DNA from: a virus
Virus record (IMG/VR): IMGVR_UViG_3300009285_001410
Coordinates: 1 to 27,314 of that record
Direction: 5' to 3' (one strand)
DNA length: 27,314 nucleotides
Shown: one piece after another, positions 8,416 to 16,044 of the stretch
Numbering within the stretch: the first letter of the stretch is position 1
Layout: each line of letters starts with the position of its first letter
Position numbers and translations under genes: made by a program
The notes under the pieces: model-generated
What the model was told of the DNA's origin: nothing
Databases searched by the model: none
Seen by the model: the letters and a program-made list of their open reading frames with translations, nothing else

Positions 8416-8769
8416 TTACTTCTCCCGTGAGTTCCACTTCCAGTTGTCTATCGCCCGCTGGTGCATGGCTCTGAATTCCTTATCCGTGAGCGAGGCGATC
8501 TGGCTCCTGATAAGCTCCTTGCGCTTCTGTGGAGAAACGTCGGGAATGCCCTGGCAAGGCTTTGACAGGCTGGAATCGTTTCCGACCTCTTCATAGCCGT
8601 GATCCTTTAAATGCTCTCTGTGCTTAGACCGCGATGCGATTACCTCGCCCGTGATCATTGACCTATAGGGCTTGATGTCCGGCATCACGTGGGGAGCTAC
8701 CCTTTCATCCGATACCTCTCCCATCTTCGTCCTGTATTCGTTCAGGGCTTTTCTGAGTTCGTCGCTCAT
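8416..8769 (-). CDS. Conserved-type small phage protein, function unknown
   Basis: This 117-residue, charged, mostly helical protein contains MPDIKPYRSMITGEVIASRS at about residues 29-48 and then HREHLKDHGYEEVGND. I recognise this as a pattern repeated in many phage head modules ('PYRSMITGExIxSRSxHRExLkxHgxxEVGN'), but I know no function. It overlaps the upstream gene by four bases (ATGA) and abuts the 119-residue gene downstream. The C-terminus has helices ending in WKWNSREK. Confidence 0.55.
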   Translation of the reverse strand: MSDELRKALNEYRTKMGEVSDERVAPHVMPDIKPYRSMITGEVIASRSKHREHLKDHGYEEVGNDSSLSKPCQGIPDVSPQKRKELIRSQIASLTDKEFRAMHQRAIDNWKWNSREK

Positions 8770-9149
8770 GGAATTGGAAACCTCAAGTCTTGCGGGCCAG
8801 CGAATGGGCTTTGACCACGTAATATCCTCGCCATCGCGTGAGAGCTGGCTTTATCCACCGCACTTTGCGGCAGTTGTTCCAATCCACCACCACCAATCAC
8901 AGCAGATATTTCTTCTGGAGCAAGTGTTGGCACAAGCAAAGGAAACTCAACATTGCGTCCGTTAAGATCGGACTCCATAGAAACCTCAGTAGCTATTTGT
9001 CCTGATGGTGTTGGGATTGGCCCGAAGAATCCCATTCCTTTAGGAGATACACCACTATGGCGCAGACCAAACGGTGCAACTCCTGGCTGTCCAGAGTTCT
9101 GCCGTAAACCACCACCTAAAGCCAAAGCGTATTCTTGTGGTGTAGGCAT
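8766..9149 (-). CDS. Small phage virion-associated protein, function unknown
   Basis: A 127-residue protein, rich in Gly and Pro. It holds PKGMGFFGPIPTPSGQIATE at about residues 36-55 and FPLLVPTLAPEEISAVI at about 69-85. The pattern 'PKGxGxFGP......TExS......(x)PxLVPTL...E' is familiar from uncharacterised phage head proteins, sometimes as a module in larger internal proteins. The rest looks flexible. Base composition is lower in GC than the flanking capsid genes (two 60-base rows near 8881-9000 are 43-45% GC by hand count, against 65% for a row at 6001). That may mean recent acquisition together with the next upstream gene. Confidence 0.5.
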   Translation of the reverse strand: MPTPQEYALALGGGLRQNSGQPGVAPFGLRHSGVSPKGMGFFGPIPTPSGQIATEVSMESDLNGRNVEFPLLVPTLAPEEISAVIGGGGLEQLPQSAVDKASSHAMARILRGQSPFAGPQDLRFPIP

Positions 9150-9515
9150 TTACGCGCTCAACACTCCAAACCATCTCGTAGCCGAAACCATCTTGAAAAG
9201 ACACCCCGTATTCACAGCCAGCGTCACTGCCTGGTTCGTGGGCAAGGCATTGATCCTCTGACTTGAAGGCGGATAAATCTTCAATGGATTAGCTCCGGCG
9301 TTAAATACTGTCTGGGTGTCGCCTGCTGTAGCATTACTTGCAAGGACAACGCCTGCTCCAGCGCCAACTGTTGTAACCTCATTGTCTGCATTAACGAGTT
9401 CAGCCGCGTCACCTTGCGATGAACCAGCAGCGCTAATCGACGTGCCCGCGTCCTGGCAGATTGCCTGTACCGCAAGCCCATGAAGTCCAGCTCCGAAGAC
9501 CTTGTAGCCCAGCAT
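9150..9515 (-). CDS. Small virion-type protein, paralogue of the gene at 8056
   Basis: A 121-residue, Ala/Gly/Thr-rich protein, predicted beta-rich, similar in length and C-terminal pattern to the product of 8056-8415 (shared YPPS, INAL/VNAL, NT, TRW.G.LSA). The two genes are separated by two unrelated small genes and so look like an old duplication or independent acquisitions of one family. The base composition is AT-richer than that of the paralogue. The ATG lies two bases from the portal stop. A role as a small head or fibre component is inferred from position only. Confidence 0.6.
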   Translation of the reverse strand: MLGYKVFGAGLHGLAVQAICQDAGTSISAAGSSQGDAAELVNADNEVTTVGAGAGVVLASNATAGDTQTVFNAGANPLKIYPPSSQRINALPTNQAVTLAVNTGCLFKMVSATRWFGVLSA

Positions 9516-9516
9516 T

Positions 9517-11667
9517 TCACTGCGGCCTCTTGGGTGTTTTCATTTGTTGCATCTTCATCTGATGCTGTCTCTGCATCATCTGGTCCTTCATCCCCATAGT
9601 GGCCTTCTGATGTTGCTGCTCCATTGCCATTCCCTGCTGCTCCATCTGCATATGCTGCTGCTGCATCTGAGCGTCGTTCATCATCTCCTGCTGCTGCATC
9701 TGGCCTTCCATCTGCTGCCTATGAGAATCCATCTCCATCTCTCGTTGCATATGCTGCTCTTTCATGCCCATCTCTTTTTCTTTGAGCTGCATTTCCTTCT
9801 CTTTCACCGCGATCTTGATCTGCCCCTCCTTCTCCGCAGTCTCAGCCTTTACTTGCTCGGGAGACTTCTGCGGTTGCGTAGCCTGCTGCTTCAACTGATC
9901 CAAAGCCTGATCGAACGTCCCCTCTATAGCTTTCCCTACCTTGAAGGCTTGAATGCCGAACTTTCCTATCTCCACGACAAGAGGAATCAGAGCCGGTGCT
10001 ACAGCTCCAACTTCAGCAGCCTGCTTGAGATACGCCCCAAAAGCAGTGAGCATTTCCATTCTGTCCTGCTTCTCCTGCGCCTCGTCCATCTCGACAAGAG
10101 AATCCACAGAGACTTCGATCCGGAAAGACCTCAAAGGATTCGGAGCCTCAGCTTCGGGATCTTGAATCCTGTCCTTTCCAATCAATAACTCCATCGCAGG
10201 CCCCAAAGGCTGGGGTTGCCCGTCAGGCCCTGGAATGGGTTGAGGCGGTGTTTGTTGCCCGGTCATCGGATCAACACCTGGCTCGCTCATCAGGAAAACA
10301 TGGGGTTTATCCTCATCCGATAACTGATCCACCGCAGCTATGGAAGCTATGGTCTTCGGAGAGAACTTCGTGCAAATGATCTGCGCCTTCAACTGCAATA
10401 CGTTCGTTGCGTATTGAGCTACCGCTTTTTGCATGTCCGAGAGTCTTAAAGTAGCCCCCTTGCCTTTCATCTGGGTCTGACCGAGCTTCTCTTTCGGGTC
10501 TACTTCCCCCCTCATCACATCAATAACTCCGGATAGCTCGTCAACCTCGGACTTTTTCTGCTGGAAAGCCTCTACTGACATCTTCAAAGCGTCTGCGATC
10601 ATCTTCAGGTCAAGAATATCGATCTGGCCCTTCAAACCCTGCTTCTCGGCAAATGCCGCCCAGTTCTTCACCGGCATCAAGATGCCGTTCTCTCCTTCGG
10701 TGAAAAGCCTTGAGAGAGACGCATCCGCCGAAGCGTCATAGACGCCCTTGACTTGCAGCATTTTGATCAAACCTGAAATCCGATCTGCTAACGTATCAAG
10801 ATCATTCGCCTGGTCCTGGTACAAGGTGAAATCAGGAACCGGAATCAAAGACTCGTTGGTGATCGTCGCGTACAAAGGTTGTGGACACGGGAAGAAATCT
10901 TTAAGCCCGAGAGGGTCTTCGCGCTCATCCAAAAGGCTTTTATAGCTCTTGGAGAGCCAGACAAAAGATCCCGTCTCTTTGTCGGCCAATTCATAGATCA
11001 AAGCCTGCTTCTTGATCGGAACCTGGTTATCCCGGTTCGCTCTCTTCAAATCCTCAGGAGTCGCATCGTAGGGAAGGACTTTTGCAATCTTCTTCCCGAA
11101 CCGCTCCACGACTGCGTTCTCGTTCATATAGACCTTGCGCCATACGAGAGTCACTTCCTCCCAAGTTCTAGCTACCGAATGACCAAAGTCCTTCCAGTGG
11201 ACATAGTCCGTAGGAGCACATTCATAATCCAGTTCTTGGCTGTCCTCTACGTCTTCGGTGACTTGTGAAGACTTCTTGAACTTCGGCTCATACCTCGCCC
11301 AGCTCGTCCCCCTGCCTCCCAGAAACCTGTCCTGTACCGACTGCTTCATCGTCATCCGATAATCGTTGTAATGCTGGACCTCGAATTCCAAAGCCCTTTC
11401 CAGAATCAACGCAGCTACACGTCCTACGGGGTCGTTGTCCCTGAACCTTCTTGAGACATCGGGTTGGGGAAGTCTCGAAAAACAAGCGGGGCTCAAAGTC
11501 TGGACGTTCGACCATAAAACATTGAACCTGGAAGTCCTTGCATTCGCGTCTCGTTTTTCGTCCCGGTATCTCTTCAAAATCTTATCGACGCGGGTCTCCC
11601 ACGGCTTGAACTCACGCTCATACGCGGAGATCGCATCCAGGTAAGTCTGAAGCCTGTTTACGTCCAT
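9517..11667 (-). CDS. Portal protein with Met/Gln-rich C-terminal tail
   Basis: This 716-residue protein has the size and order of P22-type portals (terminase, then portal, then scaffold and capsid). The N-terminal region includes LDAISAYEREFKPWETRVDK and a helix followed by RFNVLWSNVQTLSPACFSRL, the 'F..lwsnv.tl.P.lf...P.p.v..R' pattern of this portal group. The central region has FTLYQDQANDLDTLADRISG, resembling the portal stem and wing helices. A C-terminal extension from about residue 595 consists of Lys/Glu and then Met/Gln-rich helices. The portal forms the dodecameric ring for DNA entry. The ATG overlaps the stop of the 96-residue gene (TAATG). Confidence 0.85.
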   Translation of the reverse strand: MDVNRLQTYLDAISAYEREFKPWETRVDKILKRYRDEKRDANARTSRFNVLWSNVQTLSPACFSRLPQPDVSRRFRDNDPVGRVAALILERALEFEVQHYNDYRMTMKQSVQDRFLGGRGTSWARYEPKFKKSSQVTEDVEDSQELDYECAPTDYVHWKDFGHSVARTWEEVTLVWRKVYMNENAVVERFGKKIAKVLPYDATPEDLKRANRDNQVPIKKQALIYELADKETGSFVWLSKSYKSLLDEREDPLGLKDFFPCPQPLYATITNESLIPVPDFTLYQDQANDLDTLADRISGLIKMLQVKGVYDASADASLSRLFTEGENGILMPVKNWAAFAEKQGLKGQIDILDLKMIADALKMSVEAFQQKKSEVDELSGVIDVMRGEVDPKEKLGQTQMKGKGATLRLSDMQKAVAQYATNVLQLKAQIICTKFSPKTIASIAAVDQLSDEDKPHVFLMSEPGVDPMTGQQTPPQPIPGPDGQPQPLGPAMELLIGKDRIQDPEAEAPNPLRSFRIEVSVDSLVEMDEAQEKQDRMEMLTAFGAYLKQAAEVGAVAPALIPLVVEIGKFGIQAFKVGKAIEGTFDQALDQLKQQATQPQKSPEQVKAETAEKEGQIKIAVKEKEMQLKEKEMGMKEQHMQREMEMDSHRQQMEGQMQQQEMMNDAQMQQQHMQMEQQGMAMEQQHQKATMGMKDQMMQRQHQMKMQQMKTPKRPQ
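9530..9850 (-). repeat. Low-complexity Met/Gln/Lys/Glu-coding tract in the portal gene
   Basis: The last 100 or so codons of the portal gene are dominated by CAG, CAA, ATG, GAG and AAG. They code for imperfect short repeats such as MQQQ, HMQMEQQ and KEKEM. On the plus strand this appears as repeated CTGCTGCAT-type units. The unit is irregular, so it is a compositional repeat more than a clean tandem array. It probably forms a long helix or coiled coil like the C-terminal barrel of some P22-type portals. Such tracts can vary in length between relatives by slippage. Confidence 0.6.
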
Positions 11668-11957
11668 TACCCCGCCGGATTCCAGTAGATCGTCAGATCC
11701 ACGTCCTCATTCGTCACGCAATATGTAATCCCGCTCGCACATTGAGCCGGCAAAGAATAAAAAGTATTCGACACCATGCTCATGGTCCCGACAATCGGTG
11801 TTCCGGTCGCGGAGCCTTGCCACAACTGCACCAGTTGACCCGTCAGCACCGTAGCAACGGAAATCCCGATCAACGAGGAATTCCCAGAAGTCAGAACCCT
11901 CACCCCGGTCGAAGTAACCCTGGTCGGTGTACCGACCTCCCTTACGTAGTTCGCCAT
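11667..11957 (-). CDS. Small phage protein upstream of portal, function unknown
   Basis: A 96-residue protein with beta-rich pattern: repeated Val/Thr/Ser/Gly, VLTGQLVQLWQGSATGTPIV in the middle and DVDLTIYWNPAG at the end. I do not recognise it. It resembles small structural or decoration proteins of phages in composition. It lies between the methyltransferase and portal genes, three bases after the former's stop. It overlaps the portal start by one base. Confidence 0.5.
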   Translation of the reverse strand: MANYVREVGTPTRVTSTGVRVLTSGNSSLIGISVATVLTGQLVQLWQGSATGTPIVGTMSMVSNTFYSLPAQCASGITYCVTNEDVDLTIYWNPAG

Positions 11958-11960
11958 GCC

Positions 11961-12677
11961 CTATCTCCTAAGCAACACCGACAAGTAATCAGGTAGAGCT
12001 AAAGTGTCCGCAAGCCTCTCAGACGTAGGACGCCAGCGCCCGAAAGCCGCGTCCCATACCGCAGCCTTGACTACCGTCATCCCGGCCTGACGCACAATCT
12101 CATTCACCTCACGCATCGCATAAATACGATGGCACGTGCCGAATCGCTCCGTTATCTCTATGCTCGCTACCGGAAGCGACAGAACAGCCAAGCCTCCAGG
12201 TTTTAAAACTCTCCTGATCTCCCTCATCATCCGATAGTCCCCATCCTCGGATTCACCATCCCCGTAACGCCCAAGACCTACGTGGCAAATCACACAAGAG
12301 CTGGACACCGCATCGAAGGACTCATCATCAAACGGCAGATCGCTTGCATCCCCGAACACCCACCTCAACCTATCAGTCGGGGGTTTACGTACGTCTACGT
12401 AGGTAACACTCCAACCCTCATCCTGTAATTCGAAGGCTTCAAATAGCGGCGACCCGACAACCAGGCATCTACCATTACCTTTCAACTCACCCACCGCAAA
12501 ATCAGCAGAACCGTTGTACCAATGCTGCCAATGCGGAATCTCCAGAGGCACCAGCACACCATCGATCAACTGCTCAATCCGGGGTTTATGAGTCTTCCCG
12601 TAATCACGCTCGGCAAACCACTGCTCATCCACCGTCCGGTTGTGCTTGGAGATAAGCGAGACATTTTCCCTTCTCAC
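11961..12677 (-). CDS. DUF268-like SAM-dependent methyltransferase
   Basis: A 238-residue class I methyltransferase-like protein. CLVVGSPLFEAFELQDEGW (about residues 70-88) takes the place of motif I, with a weak Gly pattern. VTYVDVR is the acidic strand of motif II, and FGDASDLPFDDESFDAVSSS is motif IV. VICHVGLGRYGDGES, then REIRRVLKPGGLAVLSLPV, closes the core. The 'HIGLGRYGD..D..GD' element with 'LKPGG' is typical of DUF268-type proteins, which often sit in glycan gene clusters. A sugar or glycan methyl transfer is possible. The start is GTG, sharing one base with the terminase stop (TAGTG), with GGGAG just upstream. It interrupts the usual terminase-portal pair. Confidence 0.65.
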   Translation of the reverse strand: MRRENVSLISKHNRTVDEQWFAERDYGKTHKPRIEQLIDGVLVPLEIPHWQHWYNGSADFAVGELKGNGRCLVVGSPLFEAFELQDEGWSVTYVDVRKPPTDRLRWVFGDASDLPFDDESFDAVSSSCVICHVGLGRYGDGESEDGDYRMMREIRRVLKPGGLAVLSLPVASIEITERFGTCHRIYAMREVNEIVRQAGMTVVKAAVWDAAFGRWRPTSERLADTLALPDYLSVLLRR

Positions 12678-14047
12678 TAAATACGCTCCCCGCGACTGAC
12701 TAACCTGTCATGCTCTTTCCAAGCCTGATCTAAAGTCTGCTTCTCGGGCTCCCTGTACTTGGTCCAGTCAACCTTAGGCTTCTCCACTACAACTACCCGC
12801 TCCTTCATGACCTTCGCACCCTCGCAAAACGCATCCGCCCCATCAGCCGCCCAGTCATCAACAGGATTCTTCCCGTAAGCCTTCCTCTCCTCGTCATACT
12901 CATAAGCCCACGACCTCAGAGCCGCGAGACCTTGCGCACACTTCGTCTTGTTGAAATGACAATGCCTCATGACTACCTGACCAGCATTGATGCTGTGGCT
13001 CTTCAGGTTCGACCGAGGAACGATCTCTACCCGTGAAGCCCCAAACCCCTCGATGAACTGCTCAATGGCCGAATGCTGGGCAGAGAAGGTCTTCGCCCGA
13101 GCATCATGCGGTAACCAAATCTTCCCCAGCCTCCTCTTCCCGATCCGCTCCTTCAGCCTCTCGATCCACTCCGGAGCGTTAAGCCCCGCTTCCTCGTCAT
13201 AATCGACCAATCCAAACCCATCAACCCTCGGCTGCCAGAACCAGAACGCCGAGGTATGACGCCTTCCAAGGTCAGCACTGATCTCCAACGCAGCCCCGTC
13301 CCAGTCGTACTCGACCCCATCGTTGATCCGCCCAGCCTTCTCGGCCTGCTCGACATACCGACCCAAGATCGAGCCGACATTCGCGGCCGACCAATCGCAG
13401 TAGTACTCCTGCCTGAACAACTCATCAGGCATGGACCGACGCTCTTCAGCTAACAGCTCATCACTGAGGATCTTGGTGTCGTCAACGGTCAGAAGCGAGG
13501 TGAACCAGGCCGGCGTGTCCTTAGCCTGCTGCCACACGTCGTAAGCGTGGTTAAAGCCCCTGGGAGTCGTTATGATCAGCTCAGAGCCGTCATTCATCGC
13601 CAGAGCGGGTCTCAGGAAGTTCCGCGCCTGCGGCGTCATCAGGGCGAACTCCGAGTACGTGATGTGGGTCGGAAAAGCTCCGACTAACGTGTCGTAGTTG
13701 TCCGCCCCCACCGGCTGCCAGATCGACCCATTCACAAGTTCAAGCTTCATCTCGTGATCCAGCCGCCTCTTGACAATAGCCTCAGGAAAGTTCACGTCGA
13801 TTAACCGCTTGCCGTCAGGAGTGATCGCGTCCCAAATGACCTTCCGCGCGTCCTCGTACTTTGGGAGAGCGTGCCAGTAGAGCCCGACCCTCCTACAAGC
13901 AAGCTCCGACTCGATGAACGTTGCAGTCCTGTCCTTCCCAGCCTTCCGGTGCCAGACGCAGTAGGCCCGCTTGCCCCCACCTCGATAGAAATCCACCACC
14001 TGACGTTGATAGGGCCTTGCCGGGAACTTGATCCGAATCTCATTCAA
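12677..14047 (-). CDS. Terminase large subunit
   Basis: A 456-residue DNA-packaging motor protein. The ATPase half has YQRQVVDF (about residues 13-20) followed by a Walker A-like HRKAGKDRT at 33-41. This is the 'HRRxGKD' variant of several phages, not the textbook GxxxxGKT. A Walker B-like strand ends in ITYSEF (129-134), with Glu in place as the catalytic acid. IITTPRGF at about 158-165 is a coupling-motif position. The nuclease half carries acidic residues at D259 (ISADLG), D315 (LPHDAR) and D402/D405 (DGADAF). It starts at TTG with AGGG seven bases upstream; the nearby ATG is in another frame. A gap of 137 bases separates it from the small subunit. Confidence 0.9.
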   Translation of the reverse strand: MNEIRIKFPARPYQRQVVDFYRGGGKRAYCVWHRKAGKDRTATFIESELACRRVGLYWHALPKYEDARKVIWDAITPDGKRLIDVNFPEAIVKRRLDHEMKLELVNGSIWQPVGADNYDTLVGAFPTHITYSEFALMTPQARNFLRPALAMNDGSELIITTPRGFNHAYDVWQQAKDTPAWFTSLLTVDDTKILSDELLAEERRSMPDELFRQEYYCDWSAANVGSILGRYVEQAEKAGRINDGVEYDWDGAALEISADLGRRHTSAFWFWQPRVDGFGLVDYDEEAGLNAPEWIERLKERIGKRRLGKIWLPHDARAKTFSAQHSAIEQFIEGFGASRVEIVPRSNLKSHSINAGQVVMRHCHFNKTKCAQGLAALRSWAYEYDEERKAYGKNPVDDWAADGADAFCEGAKVMKERVVVVEKPKVDWTKYREPEKQTLDQAWKEHDRLVSRGERI

Positions 14048-14184
14048 ATCAATGCCCTAGAGATTTAACATAATGAAGCTTGGACATCCCGCGCTGCACC
14101 AATCTCGGGCAATCAATGGCCTGGGCCGCATATCTAACCCACATTCTCAGCCTACGCCGCTTTTATTGCGCTGCATCACGGACA

Positions 14185-14595
14185 TCACGCAGCCTCGTGG
14201 ACGATCTTCAGCTCGCCCTCATGCTGCACGTCGTGCTTATCCCGCCACTGCGCGGACTTGCGGTTCTTCAGCCAGAAAATGGCTGCCGTGGTGTCTGGCG
14301 GAACATGCTCGCGATACGGCGCATTGATAATCGTGCCCTGATGATTGAAGATTTTCAGGGCATCAAAGGTGTACCCGACGGCGCGGTGGAATAGGCTGCG
14401 CTCGACCTTCCCATCGGCCTCAGCCTTGCCCATCTTTAGGGCGTGCAAAAACTCTGGGTGCTGCGCTTGCCAATTAGCGATAGTCCGGATAGAAACATCA
14501 AAGAAATCAGCTAGATCGGCGTCTGTAGCGCCGAGTTTGCAGAGTTTCGCAGCCTGCTTCACGAATTCCGGCTTAAACGCAGTTGGCCTAGCCAT
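14185..14595 (-). CDS. Terminase small subunit
   Basis: A 136-residue protein starting MARPTAFKPEFVKQAAKLCK, with a helix-turn-helix (GATDADLADFFDVSIRTIAN, about residues 22-41) followed by WQAQHPEF. This is a typical DNA-recognition domain of small terminase subunits that bind the packaging site. The C-terminal half has VERSLFHRAVGYTFDALKIF and then AIFWLKNRKSAQWRDKHDVQ, the 'FwLKNr....WrdK' pattern common in this family. The start is the ATG at 14595, inside the end of the small membrane-protein gene. An in-frame upstream ATG at 14682 would add 29 residues unlike the family. It precedes the large subunit. Confidence 0.9.
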   Translation of the reverse strand: MARPTAFKPEFVKQAAKLCKLGATDADLADFFDVSIRTIANWQAQHPEFLHALKMGKAEADGKVERSLFHRAVGYTFDALKIFNHQGTIINAPYREHVPPDTTAAIFWLKNRKSAQWRDKHDVQHEGELKIVHEAA

Positions 14596-14746
14596 AGCTA
14601 TTCTCAAGCCGAATAGCGACCATGAGAATTCCGATGATCCCAAACGCCGTAGAGGCGGCGACGGTCTGCCAGCCATAGGCAATAGCTAATAGGGTTGTGA
14701 GAGCGGCGAAGAGGAGGACGACGAAAAGGTATTCGTGGTATCTCAT
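14588..14746 (-). CDS. Small two-helix membrane protein
   Basis: A 52-residue protein that starts MRYHEYLFVVLLFAALTTLL and has two hydrophobic stretches of about 17-20 residues (roughly 6-23 and 28-45) with a short loop between. It begins with an ATGA overlap on the upstream 111-residue gene and ends eight bases inside the terminase small subunit gene. Such coupling on both sides supports it being real. Two-helix proteins of this size near phage packaging genes include some holin-like proteins, but no lysis partner is visible in this window, so no function is assigned. Confidence 0.6.
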   Translation of the reverse strand: MRYHEYLFVVLLFAALTTLLAIAYGWQTVAASTAFGIIGILMVAIRLENSYG

Positions 14747-15078
14747 GTACACACCCACTTGCCGTTTTCCTCCTTGGCCTCTCCCAGCACCGCTAGGACG
14801 AGGATGTTGCCTGGAGCTACCCAGCCTGTAGCCTCGTCACCATCAGTCTCTCCGAGGCGGATAAGACCGTCTGTGGATCTCCTGCCTGTTTCCTTGACCT
14901 TGTCCCTGCGTAGAGTGACCTGGTGCACTACACCAGCAGGTTGAGTCCTGAGCTGCACGATGCAGACATAGTCTTTATCGAGCGCTGCCAAGGAAAGCGG
15001 ACCGACCCTCACGTCAGGAGCCCCAGCGAGGAAGGAGGTGTCGGGCTGCTCTGCGGGGGCCAGTCCACCAACCCACAC
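14743..15078 (-). CDS. Small protein, function unknown
   Basis: An 111-residue frame with protein-like composition: VRVGPLSLAALDKDYVCIVQ in the middle, GWVAPGNILVLAVLGEA near the end, mainly beta-type. I do not recognise it. The start is unclear. The GTG at 15078 lacks a convincing ribosome-binding site, and the same frame stays open upstream to 15108 with protein-like residues (LPVFLVNPDVV) but no standard start codon. A shorter start or a mutated upstream end is possible. The stop overlaps the membrane-protein start (ATGA), which favours a translated gene. Confidence 0.45.
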   Translation of the reverse strand: MWVGGLAPAEQPDTSFLAGAPDVRVGPLSLAALDKDYVCIVQLRTQPAGVVHQVTLRRDKVKETGRRSTDGLIRLGETDGDEATGWVAPGNILVLAVLGEAKEENGKWVCT

Positions 15079-15115
15079 TACATCAGGATTTACAAGAAAA
15101 ACAGGAAGTTATCTT

Positions 15116-15316
15116 CTACGTAGACTTCTTCACTCTGGCCTTCTGGTGCATCTCAACCAAGCGAACCGCCCTGAGACCCAGAGGTCTTTGACCAGATTTC
15201 CAATTGCTCACTTGCCGATCGCTGACTCCTAAGGTTTCGGCAATACGCTCAAGACCTATACCAATGTTCTGCAGTTCCTGGATCAGCCGCGCCCAGTATT
15301 CTTGTTCTTCTGTCAC
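15116..15316 (-). CDS. Small helix-turn-helix protein
   Basis: A 66-residue protein with a clear helix-turn-helix: ERIAETLGVSDRQVSNWKSG at about residues 23-42, as in Cro/CI-type or transposase-type DNA-binding domains ('iA..lgvs.rqVsnW..G'). The remainder is short flanking helices, with a basic C-terminus (KARVKKST). The start is GTG in a GTGA overlap with the hisF-like gene, preceded by AGGAAGG. It might regulate the sugar genes or the late genes; this is a guess from position. It marks the end of the sugar cassette. Confidence 0.6.
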   Translation of the reverse strand: MTEEQEYWARLIQELQNIGIGLERIAETLGVSDRQVSNWKSGQRPLGLRAVRLVEMHQKARVKKST

Positions 15317-16044
15317 AGCGCCTTCCTGATCTCCCCGAAAGTAAGCTTCCCGTAATGCAGGACGCTCGCCATGGCCACCGCATCAGCCTTTCCCTCCCCG
15401 AGTACCTCCCTGATGTGCTCGACGCAGCCAGCGCCTCCACAAGCCGTTACAGGCACCGAAACATGAGGGGCTATCGCTTTGACAAGCTCGACATCGAAGC
15501 CTTTCCGCGTCCCCTCCTGGTCAATGGACGTAAGGAGGATTTCCCCCGCCCCAAGCTCAACCGCTTCATGCGCCCATTCGACTGCATCCTTGCCCGTTTT
15601 TTCCCGGCCGTTATCGGTGAATGCTTCCCAGCCCACCTCCAGCCGCCTTTTGGCTTCGATTGATACAACAATGCATTGCGACCCGTAATAGTCCGCGCAT
15701 TCCTTGATAAGACCTGGATTACGGATAGCGGCGGTGTTGATTGCAACCTTGTCTGCACCAGACTCCAGTAGTCTTCGTACATCTGCTCGCGATTTGATAC
15801 CCCCGCCCACAGTAACGGGAATAAATACGTCCTCTGTTGTTTCTGCGAGTAAGGACCGGAGCTGATTTCTACCGTATAGCGTTGCAACGGTATCGATGTA
15901 GAGAAGTTCATCCGCACCTCCCTCTGCATACTTCCGTGCGAGGTCTGAAGGCTTCCCGACAACCCTGAGTCCCTCGAAATTGATTCCCTTGACGACGTTA
16001 GGCCCCTTGATATCCAAACGGGCGATTAGCCTAAGAAGGGACAC
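15313..16044 (-). CDS. hisF: HisF-like (beta/alpha)8-barrel protein of surface-sugar clusters
   Basis: A 243-residue TIM-barrel protein of the HisF family (imidazole glycerol phosphate synthase cyclase subunit). It shows [19 protein letters not shown] at the start, [20 protein letters not shown] (about 76-95) and [10 protein letters not shown] near residue 208, both phosphate-binding elements. D11 is conserved. The second catalytic position, Asp130 in the enzymes studied, is Glu here (VVSIEAKR, E130). No HisH glutaminase partner is in this window. In sugar clusters HisF-like proteins work with a PseA/WbpG-like amidotransferase, which this window has at 19632, so a role in forming an acetamidino group is inferred. 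The start is GTG, overlapping the NeuB-like gene by 14 bases. Confidence 0.75.
   Translation of the reverse strand: MSLLRLIARLDIKGPNVVKGINFEGLRVVGKPSDLARKYAEGGADELLYIDTVATLYGRNQLRSLLAETTEDVFIPVTVGGGIKSRADVRRLLESGADKVAINTAAIRNPGLIKECADYYGSQCIVVSIEAKRRLEVGWEAFTDNGREKTGKDAVEWAHEAVELGAGEILLTSIDQEGTRKGFDVELVKAIAPHVSVPVTACGGAGCVEHIREVLGEGKADAVAMASVLHYGKLTFGEIRKAL

Noticed and set aside
9544-10188. Plus-strand frame of 214 codons, rich in Leu and His
   Set aside because: It is the antisense of the Met/Gln-rich portal tail; CTG/CAT repeats give Leu/His runs. No ribosome-binding site or family pattern.
14049-14144. 31-codon minus-strand frame between the terminase genes
   Set aside because: Protein-like start (MWVRYAAQAIDC) and fitting position just before the TTG of the large subunit, but too short and with no other support.
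14048-14184. Possible regulatory or packaging site in the gap between the terminase subunits
   Set aside because: No repeat series, strong palindrome or promoter could be made out by eye; cos or pac sites cannot be identified without relatives.
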